A DNA stretch of 15,350 nucleotides, from NCBI GenBank assembly GCA_964423525.1, contig CAYRFU010000176.1:1-15350 (forward strand). Direction: 5' to 3'. How positions within the stretch are numbered: the stretch's first letter is position 1; every line of letters starts with the position of its first letter. Under the pieces are notes generated by a model. The model worked only from the letters and a program-made list of their open reading frames with translations, searched no databases and was not told the origin of the DNA. Shown one piece after another: positions 1-7,672 of the stretch. The translations under genes and the position numbers were made by a program. The DNA comes from CAYRFU01 sp964423525 (GTDB lineage Bacteria > Vulcanimicrobiota > Xenobia > Xenobiales > JADMJV01).

Positions 1-55
1 TGGCCTCCGTGTTATAACCCTTCTTCCTCGGCCAGTCGAATGTCAACAGGCCCTA
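1..55. other. Short intergenic edge, no gene seen
   Basis: These bases lie downstream of the minus-strand M64 peptidase stop codon. I see no start codon with a ribosome binding site and no hairpin followed by a T-tract. A TTGACA-like and a TATAAC-like hexamer occur on the minus strand but are 24 bases apart, too far for a standard promoter. Confidence 0.4.
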
Positions 56-1735
56 CTAGACTTCGATGGTGCGGGTAGTCTGAAAGCGGTCAGAGTAACG
101 GCGCACCTCATCGGTCGCGAAGCTGACCTCGACTCGATACTCCCCCCGGTCTTCGGGACCGGCGATCCAGGAGGTCTGGCCGGCCAGATGTTCCAGTTCC
201 ACCTCGATCGGCTCGGGAGGAGGCGGTGGTGGCTCGTCCGGATTTTGGGGCGGCTCACTCTCGGGCGTTTCCCAACCGAACCATCTAATGGTCAATCCCG
301 GTAAATCAGGCGTTTCCAGCTTGACGTGGCGAAGCTCTTCCCCGTCTCGGCCGGGAACCGTGGCGACTTTGACAGCGTCAACCAGGTCGATGCGGTTGAG
401 GAACTGATGCCACATGTTCTCCTGGTCGATCTTGCAGAAGTGGGTCAAGCGCATGTCTCTCATCAAGCACGAGTCGTTGGTGGGGCGGTAACCCACGTGA
501 CGCCCTCGGGAGTTGAAGCTAGGGAAGGCCGCGATCTTATCAGGGGTGAAGTCGTAATCAGCCGGGTAGGCGTTGACCCGAACAGCCGCCACCACGTTAT
601 TCCCATCCTCGATGTTTTGCCGAATCTGAAGGGTGTGGGGTCCTGGCTCCAGGTCGGAAGTCCTTTTGAGGCGGAAGAAGCTGCGGTCCTCGGTGTAGAC
701 TCCCTCGTATTCCTGCTCTTCCCCGTCGATCAGAATGGAGACGTCCTCAGGAGTGTCCCATCCGACGGAGCTAATAATGACACCGACCTGAGTCGGCCCG
801 CTCTCGTCTCCTTCGGGAACGTCTATGTCGACCTCGATGGGCCCCTCAGCCAGATTCTTCCAGGGATAGCCCACAGCCAGTGGACGCGAACTGAAGACCT
901 CGACATTCTCTCCCCCGTCGAGCCAGTAGTCCCAGGGCACGTCAGCCGACCAGGAGTGATTGGCGCCGGTATAGACCTGACCCCCGTCGTATTCCTCGCC
1001 TACGTTGCCAAAATTATGACCCAGCTCGTGGCGCAGCACCATGGTCCCGCTGTTCTCCGAGCGTGTCGTGATAGCGTAGCGTCCTCCCAGGCCTCCGTAG
1101 AAATCGTCGTTGGCGACCAAAATCGGGTAGTCCGTATCAGGGGCCAAACGAAGGGCTCTTTCGGCCGCCCTCCGGTTACCCGGCAAGATGGCCCGCTTAC
1201 TCCCTCGTGGGGTGCGATAGAGCCCGAGAGCGGTGTCCTTACGCTCGAGGTCGGAGATCCCGGACTCGTTGGAAGGAACAAAAACGGCGTGAACATTGAA
1301 AAGGGGCAGGTAGCTCGCGAAGGTCTGCCCGACAAACATGTCGTCGGTGAGGCGCTTGGCATCCTCGAAGAATTTGCATTTCTCCGCCTCGGTATACCCG
1401 TCGCCCACGATGGTCAAGTCGATGCGGTTCTCGGTAGGCCCCTGAGACACCAGGGTGCGGACCTCCGAACCCGGCCACTGATTGGCCTGCTTGAACATCT
1501 CGGTGGGGGCGTAGGCTTCCCGATGCTCAGCTGTCAACAGCTCCCCTCGAAGGTAGAACTCCTCGAACAAAGCCTCACTGGAGAGGCTCTCCTCGTCGAG
1601 AAGGTCAGGCAGCGAACGCAGCATCACCTGGTCCTTTTCGATAGCGACGGGAGCCGACTCGACCGAGAGGACCTCGACCTGGTCTCCCTGGCGAAGTTGC
1701 TGAATCTTATAGGCGTGGGCCGGGTTGATCGTCAT
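56..1735 (-). CDS. M64-family (IgA-peptidase type) zinc metallopeptidase, no signal peptide
   Basis: Predicted zinc endopeptidase of 559 residues. The core starts near residue 103 (ENRIDLTIVGDGYT). It has the zinc-binding HELGH at 236-240, followed by NFGNVGEEYDGG, which fits the HExxH...EY signature of M64, and a downstream SCLMRD...HFC stretch at about 422-434 that also fits the family. Between these, about residues 295-390 read as a beta-sandwich, Ig-like insertion. A proline-rich linker (about 490-510) leads to a short beta-rich C-terminal tail. M64 enzymes are generally exported, but this N-terminus (MTINPAHAYKIQQLRQGD) has no hydrophobic signal segment. The ATG start is the best available; its leader is a poor Shine-Dalgarno site lying inside a 14-base dyad. 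It is divergent from the Ser/Thr kinase gene, 103 bp away. Family assignment is firm; substrate and location are unknown. Confidence 0.85.
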   Translation of the reverse strand: MTINPAHAYKIQQLRQGDQVEVLSVESAPVAIEKDQVMLRSLPDLLDEESLSSEALFEEFYLRGELLTAEHREAYAPTEMFKQANQWPGSEVRTLVSQGPTENRIDLTIVGDGYTEAEKCKFFEDAKRLTDDMFVGQTFASYLPLFNVHAVFVPSNESGISDLERKDTALGLYRTPRGSKRAILPGNRRAAERALRLAPDTDYPILVANDDFYGGLGGRYAITTRSENSGTMVLRHELGHNFGNVGEEYDGGQVYTGANHSWSADVPWDYWLDGGENVEVFSSRPLAVGYPWKNLAEGPIEVDIDVPEGDESGPTQVGVIISSVGWDTPEDVSILIDGEEQEYEGVYTEDRSFFRLKRTSDLEPGPHTLQIRQNIEDGNNVVAAVRVNAYPADYDFTPDKIAAFPSFNSRGRHVGYRPTNDSCLMRDMRLTHFCKIDQENMWHQFLNRIDLVDAVKVATVPGRDGEELRHVKLETPDLPGLTIRWFGWETPESEPPQNPDEPPPPPPEPIEVELEHLAGQTSWIAGPEDRGEYRVEVSFATDEVRRYSDRFQTTRTIEV

Positions 1736-1738
1736 AGT

Positions 1739-1752
1739 GATAGGAGCCTATC
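1739..1752. promoter_or_regulatory. 14-base inverted repeat at the M64 gene leader
   Basis: GATAGG and CCTATC form perfect 6-base arms separated by AG. The dyad begins three bases upstream of the M64 ATG and covers where its ribosome binding site should be. The 2-base centre is too short for an RNA hairpin loop, so a protein operator is the more natural reading. Function is inferred. Confidence 0.3.
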
Positions 1753-1771
1753 CCTTAGGAACAGAGGTTTG

Positions 1772-1787
1772 GTAACAGGAAGGTTAC
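1772..1787. promoter_or_regulatory. GTAAC-N6-GTTAC dyad between divergent genes
   Basis: Arms GTAAC (1772-1776) and GTTAC (1783-1787) flank AGGAAG in the middle of the 103-bp region between the M64 gene and the Ser/Thr kinase gene. It is a candidate site for a regulator of one or both genes. I could not place a convincing -35/-10 pair on either strand. A related TTACA-N4-TGTAA dyad occurs at 15081-15094. Confidence 0.25.
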
Positions 1788-1838
1788 AAGTCGGACTTCC
1801 TTTGTAGGGAGCCTGCCCAAGAAGACGAACAAGGCCGT

Positions 1839-2660
1839 GTGCTTTCCCCGGGGACCGTCCTTCAAAGACGCTATCGAATCGACAAAGTGCTGGGCCGCGG
1901 CGGCATGGGTAACGTCTACCTAGTCTATCACGTCCGACTCAACCGCCAGTTAGCCCTCAAAGAGCTAGTCCGCATCACCGATACCCTGGAGCGCCAGCGT
2001 CAATTCGAAGAACAGTTCGAGATGGAAGCCCAGATCTTGGCCTCCCTCGATCATCCCAATCTGGCCAGCGTCAATGACTACTTCCTGGAGCGCGGTAACC
2101 ACTACCTGGTCATGGAATTCATCGACGGGCGGACGCTCACCGAGATCGTCTCCCTGGCCCCCAAGACCATCTCAGAGCGGCGCGTGCTGGCCTGGGCCGG
2201 CGAACTTTGTGATGTGCTCGAATACCTTCACGGTCAAAGTCCACCCGTCATCGTTCGCGATCTCAAGCCCGACAACGTGATGCTCAGTTTGAGCGATCGC
2301 AAGCTGCGGCTGATCGACTTCGGCATCGCCAAGCAAGCCCCCGAGGCGGTCGGAACCCAGCCGATTGTCAAAGGGGTGGGAACCCCCGAGTATGCCCCTT
2401 TGGAGCAGTATGGAAACTCTAACACCGACGCTCGCTCAGACCTCTATTCCCTGGGCGCCACCCTGCTCTTCCTGCTCTCGGGCAAAGCTCCCCCACCCGC
2501 TTTTAAGCGAGGCCAATCCGACGCGCGGCTGCACGACCCCCGAGAGGTCAACCCCACTGTCTCCGCTCAGACCTGGTCGGCTATCCAAGCTTTGATGAGC
2601 CTCCACCCCGAGGGGCGCCCCAGTTCAGCCCATCAAGCCCGCCAGCTTCTGGGGGTCTGA
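1839..2660 (+). CDS. Soluble serine/threonine protein kinase
   Basis: Predicted cytoplasmic Hanks-type protein kinase of 273 residues, essentially only the catalytic domain. Visible motifs are the glycine loop GRGGMGNVY (19-27), the ATP-contact Lys41 (LALKEL), a helix-C Glu near 63, the catalytic loop VRDLKPDN with Asp141, DFG at 160-162, and GTPEYAPLEQ in the activation segment. The usual HRD histidine is Val, a position that varies in many bacterial kinases of this type, so the enzyme is probably active. There is no membrane segment or sensor domain, so it needs a partner for input. The start is GTG, with AAGG four bases upstream. The protein-glutaminase-like gene follows after 38 nt with no terminator visible, so co-transcription is likely. 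Confidence 0.93.
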   Translation: MLSPGTVLQRRYRIDKVLGRGGMGNVYLVYHVRLNRQLALKELVRITDTLERQRQFEEQFEMEAQILASLDHPNLASVNDYFLERGNHYLVMEFIDGRTLTEIVSLAPKTISERRVLAWAGELCDVLEYLHGQSPPVIVRDLKPDNVMLSLSDRKLRLIDFGIAKQAPEAVGTQPIVKGVGTPEYAPLEQYGNSNTDARSDLYSLGATLLFLLSGKAPPPAFKRGQSDARLHDPREVNPTVSAQTWSAIQALMSLHPEGRPSSAHQARQLLGV

Positions 2661-2698
2661 GCAAGAGTCTTTTAAGGGGTCGATGATAAGGTGGCCCA

Positions 2699-3583
2699 AT
2701 GCGGCCTGCGATGCAAACCCTCGAGCAGCGAGGATTCGCCCTTCAAAGGAAGTGGAGATTTCCGGGCCTCCCTTTCTACCGCGCCAGTGATAGCCATGAG
2801 ACGGCCGAGGCCCTCGAGCACCAACGCTCCAGAGCTGTTCGGGTCGAAAAAGACGGCTACCGCATCTACCTAGAGGACTGGGAAGCGGCCGACAATCTCG
2901 CATCCCTGGACGACGCTCCCCTGGCCGGGCTGGCTCAGCTCCCCCCCGAAGCCCAGACCCGTGTTTTGCATTCCCTCGGCTCCCTGAGCCCCGGCAGAAA
3001 GATCGAGCATCTGGCCAGGATGGCCGACAACACTATTGTTCCGGGCGTCTTTCAGGCTCAGGTGGCTCAACTGGCTGGCCGCCTCAGTGAGCGCGTCGAA
3101 ATCGATGTGGAACTTCTCGACGGTCGTATTCCCGACGAAGACGAGTTCCGGGAGATCGTTGAACGAGCCCGCCAGCTCCCCATTAACCACGACTACATCA
3201 AAGAATACTGCTACGCGCGGGCCCACCTCATTGCCGACGAAATCCGCCAAGCCGGGGTCAATGTCGAGAAATACTTCGCCGAAGGGGAGTTGACCGCAAA
3301 GAACGCCTTCCAAACAGCCTACTGGGACTACCACGTCGCCCCTGGAAGCCTGGTTCGAACCTCAGACGGGAAGATTTCCCCCCGCCTCGTCGACTTCAGC
3401 TTTTCACCCGACCCTCTAGAACTCCATCCCTGGCTGGGAGGGTTCGTCTCAGACGTTGCTGTCATCCGCGTTGCTCCCGACCGGGACTACGACGGGGCTC
3501 ACAACTGGTCGTTCGAGGAAGGCCTCGAGAGGGCGCGATCGGACATCAAACACAACAACTTTCTGGGCAGTCGGCTGAGCTAG
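2699..3583 (+). CDS. Protein-glutaminase-like deamidase (Cys-His-Asp), no signal peptide
   Basis: 294-residue protein whose C-terminal half matches the protein-glutaminase family, enzymes that deamidate glutamine side chains in proteins. The motif EYCYARAHLIADEI holds the presumed nucleophile Cys171; WDYHVAP gives His212 and RLVDFSF gives Asp232. The spacings of 41 and 20 residues equal those I recall for the Chryseobacterium enzyme (Cys156, His197, Asp217), and the surrounding residues (CYARAH, YHVA, VD) also agree. Residues 1 to about 130 are an unassigned N-terminal region; in the known enzyme a pro-region sits here. Unlike that secreted enzyme, there is no signal peptide. The ATG has AAGGTGG four bases upstream, and an in-frame stop lies just before it. 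It follows a Ser/Thr kinase gene, probably in one operon. It could be a cytoplasmic protein-modifying enzyme or an effector; the target is unknown. Confidence 0.8.
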   Translation: MRPAMQTLEQRGFALQRKWRFPGLPFYRASDSHETAEALEHQRSRAVRVEKDGYRIYLEDWEAADNLASLDDAPLAGLAQLPPEAQTRVLHSLGSLSPGRKIEHLARMADNTIVPGVFQAQVAQLAGRLSERVEIDVELLDGRIPDEDEFREIVERARQLPINHDYIKEYCYARAHLIADEIRQAGVNVEKYFAEGELTAKNAFQTAYWDYHVAPGSLVRTSDGKISPRLVDFSFSPDPLELHPWLGGFVSDVAVIRVAPDRDYDGAHNWSFEEGLERARSDIKHNNFLGSRLS

Positions 3584-3596
3584 CGGACTCAGTCGA
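3571..3596. terminator. Hairpin spanning both stop codons at a convergent gene junction
   Basis: Nine-base arms (3571-3579 and 3588-3596) pair with a single G-T wobble around the 8-base loop CTAGCGGA. The hairpin contains the TAG of the deamidase gene (3581-3583) and the TGA of the methyltransferase gene (3591-3589). No T-tract follows on either strand, so it is not a classical intrinsic terminator, but its place between convergent genes separated by 5 bases suggests a role in ending or stabilising transcripts. Confidence 0.4.
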
Positions 3597-5106
3597 GAAG
3601 GAGCTTCTGCCCTAAACCCGCCAGGGCCTTGCGGGCGGCGCTCTTCTCCAGCCCAGCTTCCTGCGCCAGTTGACCAGCTGTCTTATCACCATCCAGCAAG
3701 GTGGCCAGGGTCAATTCCTCCGAACTGAGAACCTGCTCAGGCCACCACTTGGGATTCTTGTAGCGAGCCAGGCCGTGAGGCTCAAGCAGGCCTTGAAAAA
3801 CCTGACTCAGCGCTGGATGATACCGAGGCTTCCAGCTCTCCCAATCAGGAGACCAGCCGGAATGAAAACGCTCAAGAGCCTTCAGCCACCAACCGGTGCA
3901 CTCGGTGACAGGAGCGGTCGCTAGCGGTATTTCACATTCTACTGCGAAACCGGGATGGCTTGGGTCGGGCAGCTTGCGAAGACAGACAACGCCTTCGCGA
4001 ATGGCATCAATACCGTGCTTTTCATAGCAATCGATCCAGGACTGGAAGCGACGTGTGAACTCGGCCGTCTTGCGCGGCCCAGCATAGTCTTCGATCTGGG
4101 TCTCGATGTAGAGTTCGCGAGTCATCAAGCCGTAATTGATCAAGCCGATTCCCCAGCCCTGACCGCCACCCAACCAACGGGTGATCCGCTCTAGGTAATG
4201 ACTATCGCGCATGATCGGGTAGGTGGCCACGAGGTAGAGGGTTCCACCGGGGTTGAGGACCTGGTCGATTTGAGAAATCACGGTCTCGATCAGCTCTTCG
4301 CCCGTCTCCCCACCCGGGCGATAGAGCTCGAGAGTTTCGTCGGAGGGGGTCGGAACGAAAGGAAGGTTGCCGGTAATCTGGTCGAACCGTTCGCCCTGGA
4401 CCGGCTCCAGCAAGCTGCCGTGGCGAAAATCACATCGTTGCGCCACACCGTTCATCATAGCGTTGAACGTCGTGAAACTGATGGCTCTGGGGTTGACATC
4501 AACCCCCACCACTTCGCGGGAGTGGGAGGCGGCCAGAATAGCGTGGATTCCCGACCCTAAACCCAGGTCAAGCGCCCGGCCGAGCTGAGGACGTTCAACC
4601 AGGTAGGCCAGACCGTAGCTGTCGCCACTGACATCGTAAACGTGATTGGGAAGCCGCTGATAGGTGGACCACTTGGCATCGGTAAAGAAGCACCGCTCCA
4701 TACAAGGGTAGAGGTCGGCCAAGGCCATCACCTCATCCCCCGACTGCTCTAACTTGCGATACTTTATCAATAGCTCGGCCACGTCAGAGCCGATCAGCTT
4801 ATCCACCTCGGCCCGTGGCCTGGTCTGGCGGAACAAAAACAGTTGGGCCAGTCGGGCCGTCTCGGAGTCGACCCTTCGGCAGTGATGCAAGTAGCCGGGT
4901 AGTTGCTCATAACGGCGGGCAATGAGAGGCAGGTCCCCAACAAACTGCTCAAGTTCCTTGTCGGTATAGCCTGCCTCCGCTAACCGACGGGGTAACTTTT
5001 GCAGCACCTGAGCTTCGGCCGGCTCGGGGAGCGGCCGGGGCATCATGGAGAGAAAGACAGCGTCAGCCGGAGCGGGTTGATACCAACCCCCAATAAGGTC
5101 CATCAT
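3589..5106 (-). CDS. Class I SAM-dependent methyltransferase with winged-helix-like tail
   Basis: 505 residues. The centre is a Rossmann-type methyltransferase related to the HemK/PrmC 'small methyltransferase' group. The SAM-binding motif I is ALDLGLGSGIHA (178-189), followed by an acidic loop VGVDVNPRA (Asp203). The substrate-amide motif, normally NPPY or NPPF, is NLPF at 247-250. An N-terminal helical region of about 150 residues precedes it, and the last 50 residues (LTLATLLDGDKTAGQLAQEAGL) look like a small helix-turn-helix or winged-helix fold. At 505 residues it is much longer than PrmC (about 280), so it is not the ordinary release-factor methylase. Its ATG overlaps the TGA of the upstream regulator gene (TGATG) and lacks its own Shine-Dalgarno site, so it is translationally coupled to the regulator. 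The substrate (protein glutamine, nucleic acid or small molecule) is not determinable. Confidence 0.8.
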   Translation of the reverse strand: MMDLIGGWYQPAPADAVFLSMMPRPLPEPAEAQVLQKLPRRLAEAGYTDKELEQFVGDLPLIARRYEQLPGYLHHCRRVDSETARLAQLFLFRQTRPRAEVDKLIGSDVAELLIKYRKLEQSGDEVMALADLYPCMERCFFTDAKWSTYQRLPNHVYDVSGDSYGLAYLVERPQLGRALDLGLGSGIHAILAASHSREVVGVDVNPRAISFTTFNAMMNGVAQRCDFRHGSLLEPVQGERFDQITGNLPFVPTPSDETLELYRPGGETGEELIETVISQIDQVLNPGGTLYLVATYPIMRDSHYLERITRWLGGGQGWGIGLINYGLMTRELYIETQIEDYAGPRKTAEFTRRFQSWIDCYEKHGIDAIREGVVCLRKLPDPSHPGFAVECEIPLATAPVTECTGWWLKALERFHSGWSPDWESWKPRYHPALSQVFQGLLEPHGLARYKNPKWWPEQVLSSEELTLATLLDGDKTAGQLAQEAGLEKSAARKALAGLGQKLLLD

Positions 5107-7556
5107 CAGGCCGTGATCATCAGGTAGAGTTCAGTCATTTCGGGCGGCGCCGAGAGGTTCAATTCATCTTTGAAAATCTGGGAGCACTGCTGATACTGGC
5201 GGGCAGCTTGACTCGGTTTGCCTTGCTCCACAAAACTCTTCATCAGGGTGAAATGGGCTTCCTGATGACAGTTGTCAAGCTTGGTCAGCCGGGCCGCGTA
5301 GTCACAGGCCACTTCGTAACGCTCTTTGTCAAAGAAGTGCATCATCAGCCGCTCGAGAATCTCGACGTACTTCATTTGCAGTTCTTCTCGGATATAGAGG
5401 GCCCAGTCGGCGTAGTAGCCTTCCATAAACTCGCCGGTGTAGAGCGACTCGGCTTTTTGGAAGCTGATCATCGCTTCATCTTCGCGACCGTCCCGGAAAC
5501 GAGCCTGACCAGCGTCATACAAGCGTTCGAATTCGCTGACATCGAAGAACCAGGGCCGGTCCGTATTGAATCGGTAGAACCCTTTCCGAGCCAGAACGAC
5601 GCGCTCGTTCTCGCCGGTCTCCCCCGCCTCGAGAGCTTTTCTCATATGGGAGAGAGCAGCGTAGAGACTTTGGCGCGCTTTCTCGGGCGGATGGTCGGGC
5701 CAAAACACATCCATGATTTTTTCATCCGGCACGTCCCGCCCGGAGTGGACCCCCAGGTAGGCGAAAAGGTATTTGGACTTTCGCGTCTTCCAAAGTTTGT
5801 CGTGGACCTCATTGCCGCCAGCAAAAACACGAAATTTTCCGAAGCCGTATAGGGAGAGCGGCGGGGCCTGGCTCTGCCCCGCTCCCTCGCGGGGAGACAA
5901 GAGTTCCATCACTCGTTCTCGAGCCCCGGCAGGCACCTCCGCCATAAACGGTGAGACAGCGTCCCAGCCGAGCCACAGAAGAAGCCGATCGACTTCGGGG
6001 GTGTCTTCTTCCTGGCCACTCAGATTGAGTAGCAAAGGCACCGAAAGGTGGCGCTCTTGTTTTAGCACCTGGAGAAAATCATACTTATCGATCAGCTCAA
6101 CAGCCTTCTTGGTGGCCTCGACCGAGTCGGGGTGCTTGTTGGCGGACCGAAGAATGCGAGCTCGGTAGAGGTGGCAGGTGGCCTGCTCGTAGTAAGCCTC
6201 CCAGACTTCGAAGCTCTCAGTGGCCTTGTCGAGGTAGCCCAAGCCTTCGTCCACTTCGCCTTGCAAACCCCGCACCAGACCCAGCACCAGAGTGGCCCGG
6301 CCGCGGATCAGCTGACTTTCGCCGGTCGACGCTTCGACAGCCGCCTCAGCTTGTTTACGAGCCTCGTCCACCTTGCCACGGTGCAAGAAGGAAAGGGCAA
6401 GTCCTTCGAAGGCTTGCGCCTTCAACTTACCAGAGCCGTCCTCGGGCAGCAACTCGATCGCTTCCGAGTAACCCTTTCCGGCGGTTTCAAGGTCGCCAAC
6501 GGAAAGATAGGTGCCGGCGATCCCGAGAATCAGCTCGACCTGGCGCTCGCGCGAGAGTTTTTCTTCTTTCACGTCTTCGGTCTCGGGGTCGCTATCGGAC
6601 ATGCTAACCTCGAGAAAAGCCTTCACGACCTCGGGGTCGAAGTGGGTCTCCGACTCCTTTTGCAACACAGCTCTAGCATCGGCGTGGGTGAGAGGAGGCC
6701 GGTGAGGTCTTTGGCTGGTCATGGCGTCAAAAGCCTCAGCCACGCAGAGAACCCGAGATTCGATGGGGATGTCCTCGCCTTTAAGTCCGCTGGGATAGCC
6801 GGTACCGTCGAACCACTCATGATGGTGAAGGATGACTCGGAAAACCTCTTTGAGGGAAGCGACATTCGAGAACAGGTCTTTCGAAGCCTCGGCCGCGGCC
6901 GATTGAATCTGACCGACTTCGGCTTCGGCTAGCTCTTCCGTCTTGTCTAGGAGTGCCTTCTTCTGTCCTATAGAGCCGATATCATGGAGGAAAGCGGCTA
7001 GTTCCAGAACCTCGAGACGGTCTCGGCCGAGACCTATCTTCTTGGCTACTCGCAGCGAAGTCTCAGCGACCCGGCGAGAGTGACCGGCAAAATGAGGATC
7101 TCTTTCTTCCACTCCCTGGGCCAGCAGCTTAATGATGCTGGCAAAGTCTCGCCACTGAGTTTGCAAGCCCCGGGTGTAGGCCTTCTGAAGCTTGTAATTC
7201 TCCAGGCAGCGTTTGACGCTGGCTACGAACTGGCGGTCATCGAAAGGCTTCATGATGTAGTCATCGACGCCCATCTTGATGGCCTCAATCGGGACGTCGG
7301 GGCTGGCGTAGCCCGTGATGACGATGGAGCGGGTGTCAGGCTGTTGCTGTTTGACGCTGGAGATGGTCTCGAGACCGTCCATCTCGGCCATGCGAACATC
7401 GCTGACCACCAGGTCGAACTCGGTCTCTTTAGCCCGCTCGATCGCTTCCAAACCCGAAGAGGCCGTGGTGACGTTGTAACCCTCGTCTTCCAGCAGGATT
7501 TCGAGGGCCAGCAACATGTGCTCGTCGTCTTCGACTACCAGGATGTTCTCAGCCAC
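5106..7556 (-). CDS. Response regulator: REC + HD-GYP-like + TPR + SARP/BTAD
   Basis: 816-residue fusion. Residues 1-122 are a receiver domain with acidic pocket E9-D11, phosphoacceptor Asp53, Thr81 and Lys103. Residues about 140-320 are an HD-GYP-type domain with His159, HD 191-192 (FLHDIGSIG), HHE 245-247 and DGTGYPSG. The family's HP metal-ligand motif falls on Ala220-Ala221 by my alignment, and the usual AD.FDA reads AEAFDA, so c-di-GMP hydrolysis may be weakened or lost. Residues about 335-530 are TPR-like helices. From about 566 a winged-helix (LSLYGFGKFRVF...KSKYLFAYL...DKLWKTRK region) and a bacterial transcriptional activation domain match SARP-type activators. The start is GTG; AAAGG lies six bases upstream and GGGGAGGT twelve. 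The gene is divergent from the histidine kinase gene, its likely partner, and coupled to the methyltransferase gene. Confidence 0.9.
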   Translation of the reverse strand: MAENILVVEDDEHMLLALEILLEDEGYNVTTASSGLEAIERAKETEFDLVVSDVRMAEMDGLETISSVKQQQPDTRSIVITGYASPDVPIEAIKMGVDDYIMKPFDDRQFVASVKRCLENYKLQKAYTRGLQTQWRDFASIIKLLAQGVEERDPHFAGHSRRVAETSLRVAKKIGLGRDRLEVLELAAFLHDIGSIGQKKALLDKTEELAEAEVGQIQSAAAEASKDLFSNVASLKEVFRVILHHHEWFDGTGYPSGLKGEDIPIESRVLCVAEAFDAMTSQRPHRPPLTHADARAVLQKESETHFDPEVVKAFLEVSMSDSDPETEDVKEEKLSRERQVELILGIAGTYLSVGDLETAGKGYSEAIELLPEDGSGKLKAQAFEGLALSFLHRGKVDEARKQAEAAVEASTGESQLIRGRATLVLGLVRGLQGEVDEGLGYLDKATESFEVWEAYYEQATCHLYRARILRSANKHPDSVEATKKAVELIDKYDFLQVLKQERHLSVPLLLNLSGQEEDTPEVDRLLLWLGWDAVSPFMAEVPAGARERVMELLSPREGAGQSQAPPLSLYGFGKFRVFAGGNEVHDKLWKTRKSKYLFAYLGVHSGRDVPDEKIMDVFWPDHPPEKARQSLYAALSHMRKALEAGETGENERVVLARKGFYRFNTDRPWFFDVSEFERLYDAGQARFRDGREDEAMISFQKAESLYTGEFMEGYYADWALYIREELQMKYVEILERLMMHFFDKERYEVACDYAARLTKLDNCHQEAHFTLMKSFVEQGKPSQAARQYQQCSQIFKDELNLSAPPEMTELYLMITA

Positions 7557-7672
7557 GTAAAACCTTTACCTCCCCAGTTTGGCGCCTCATTCCCTGCAGA
7601 AATTCTGATGTCCTTCAAGGTCAAAGGGCACACCACGCAGGATCCCTTCTTCAGCTGGCAAATTGCTGACCG
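7557..7672. promoter_or_regulatory. Divergent promoter region between regulator and histidine kinase genes
   Basis: This 116-bp gap must hold the promoters of two divergent operons. On the minus strand a TTGACC hexamer could be a -35 element, but no good -10 lies 16-18 bases away. The regulator's leader contains GGGGAGGT and AAAGG. Near the centre, TCAAGG and TCAAAGG form an imperfect tandem repeat that could bind the SARP domain encoded next door, since SARP sites are direct repeats; this is speculative. Confidence 0.4.

Noticed and set aside
1..46. TTGACA and TATAAC hexamers on the minus strand near the left edge
   Set aside because: The 24-base spacer is far outside the 16-18 range, and no start codon follows inside the window.
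326..1807. Long plus-strand open frame of 493 codons opposite the M64 peptidase gene
   Set aside because: It is the antisense shadow of a gene with clear catalytic motifs; its translation shows no family features and it lacks a ribosome binding site.
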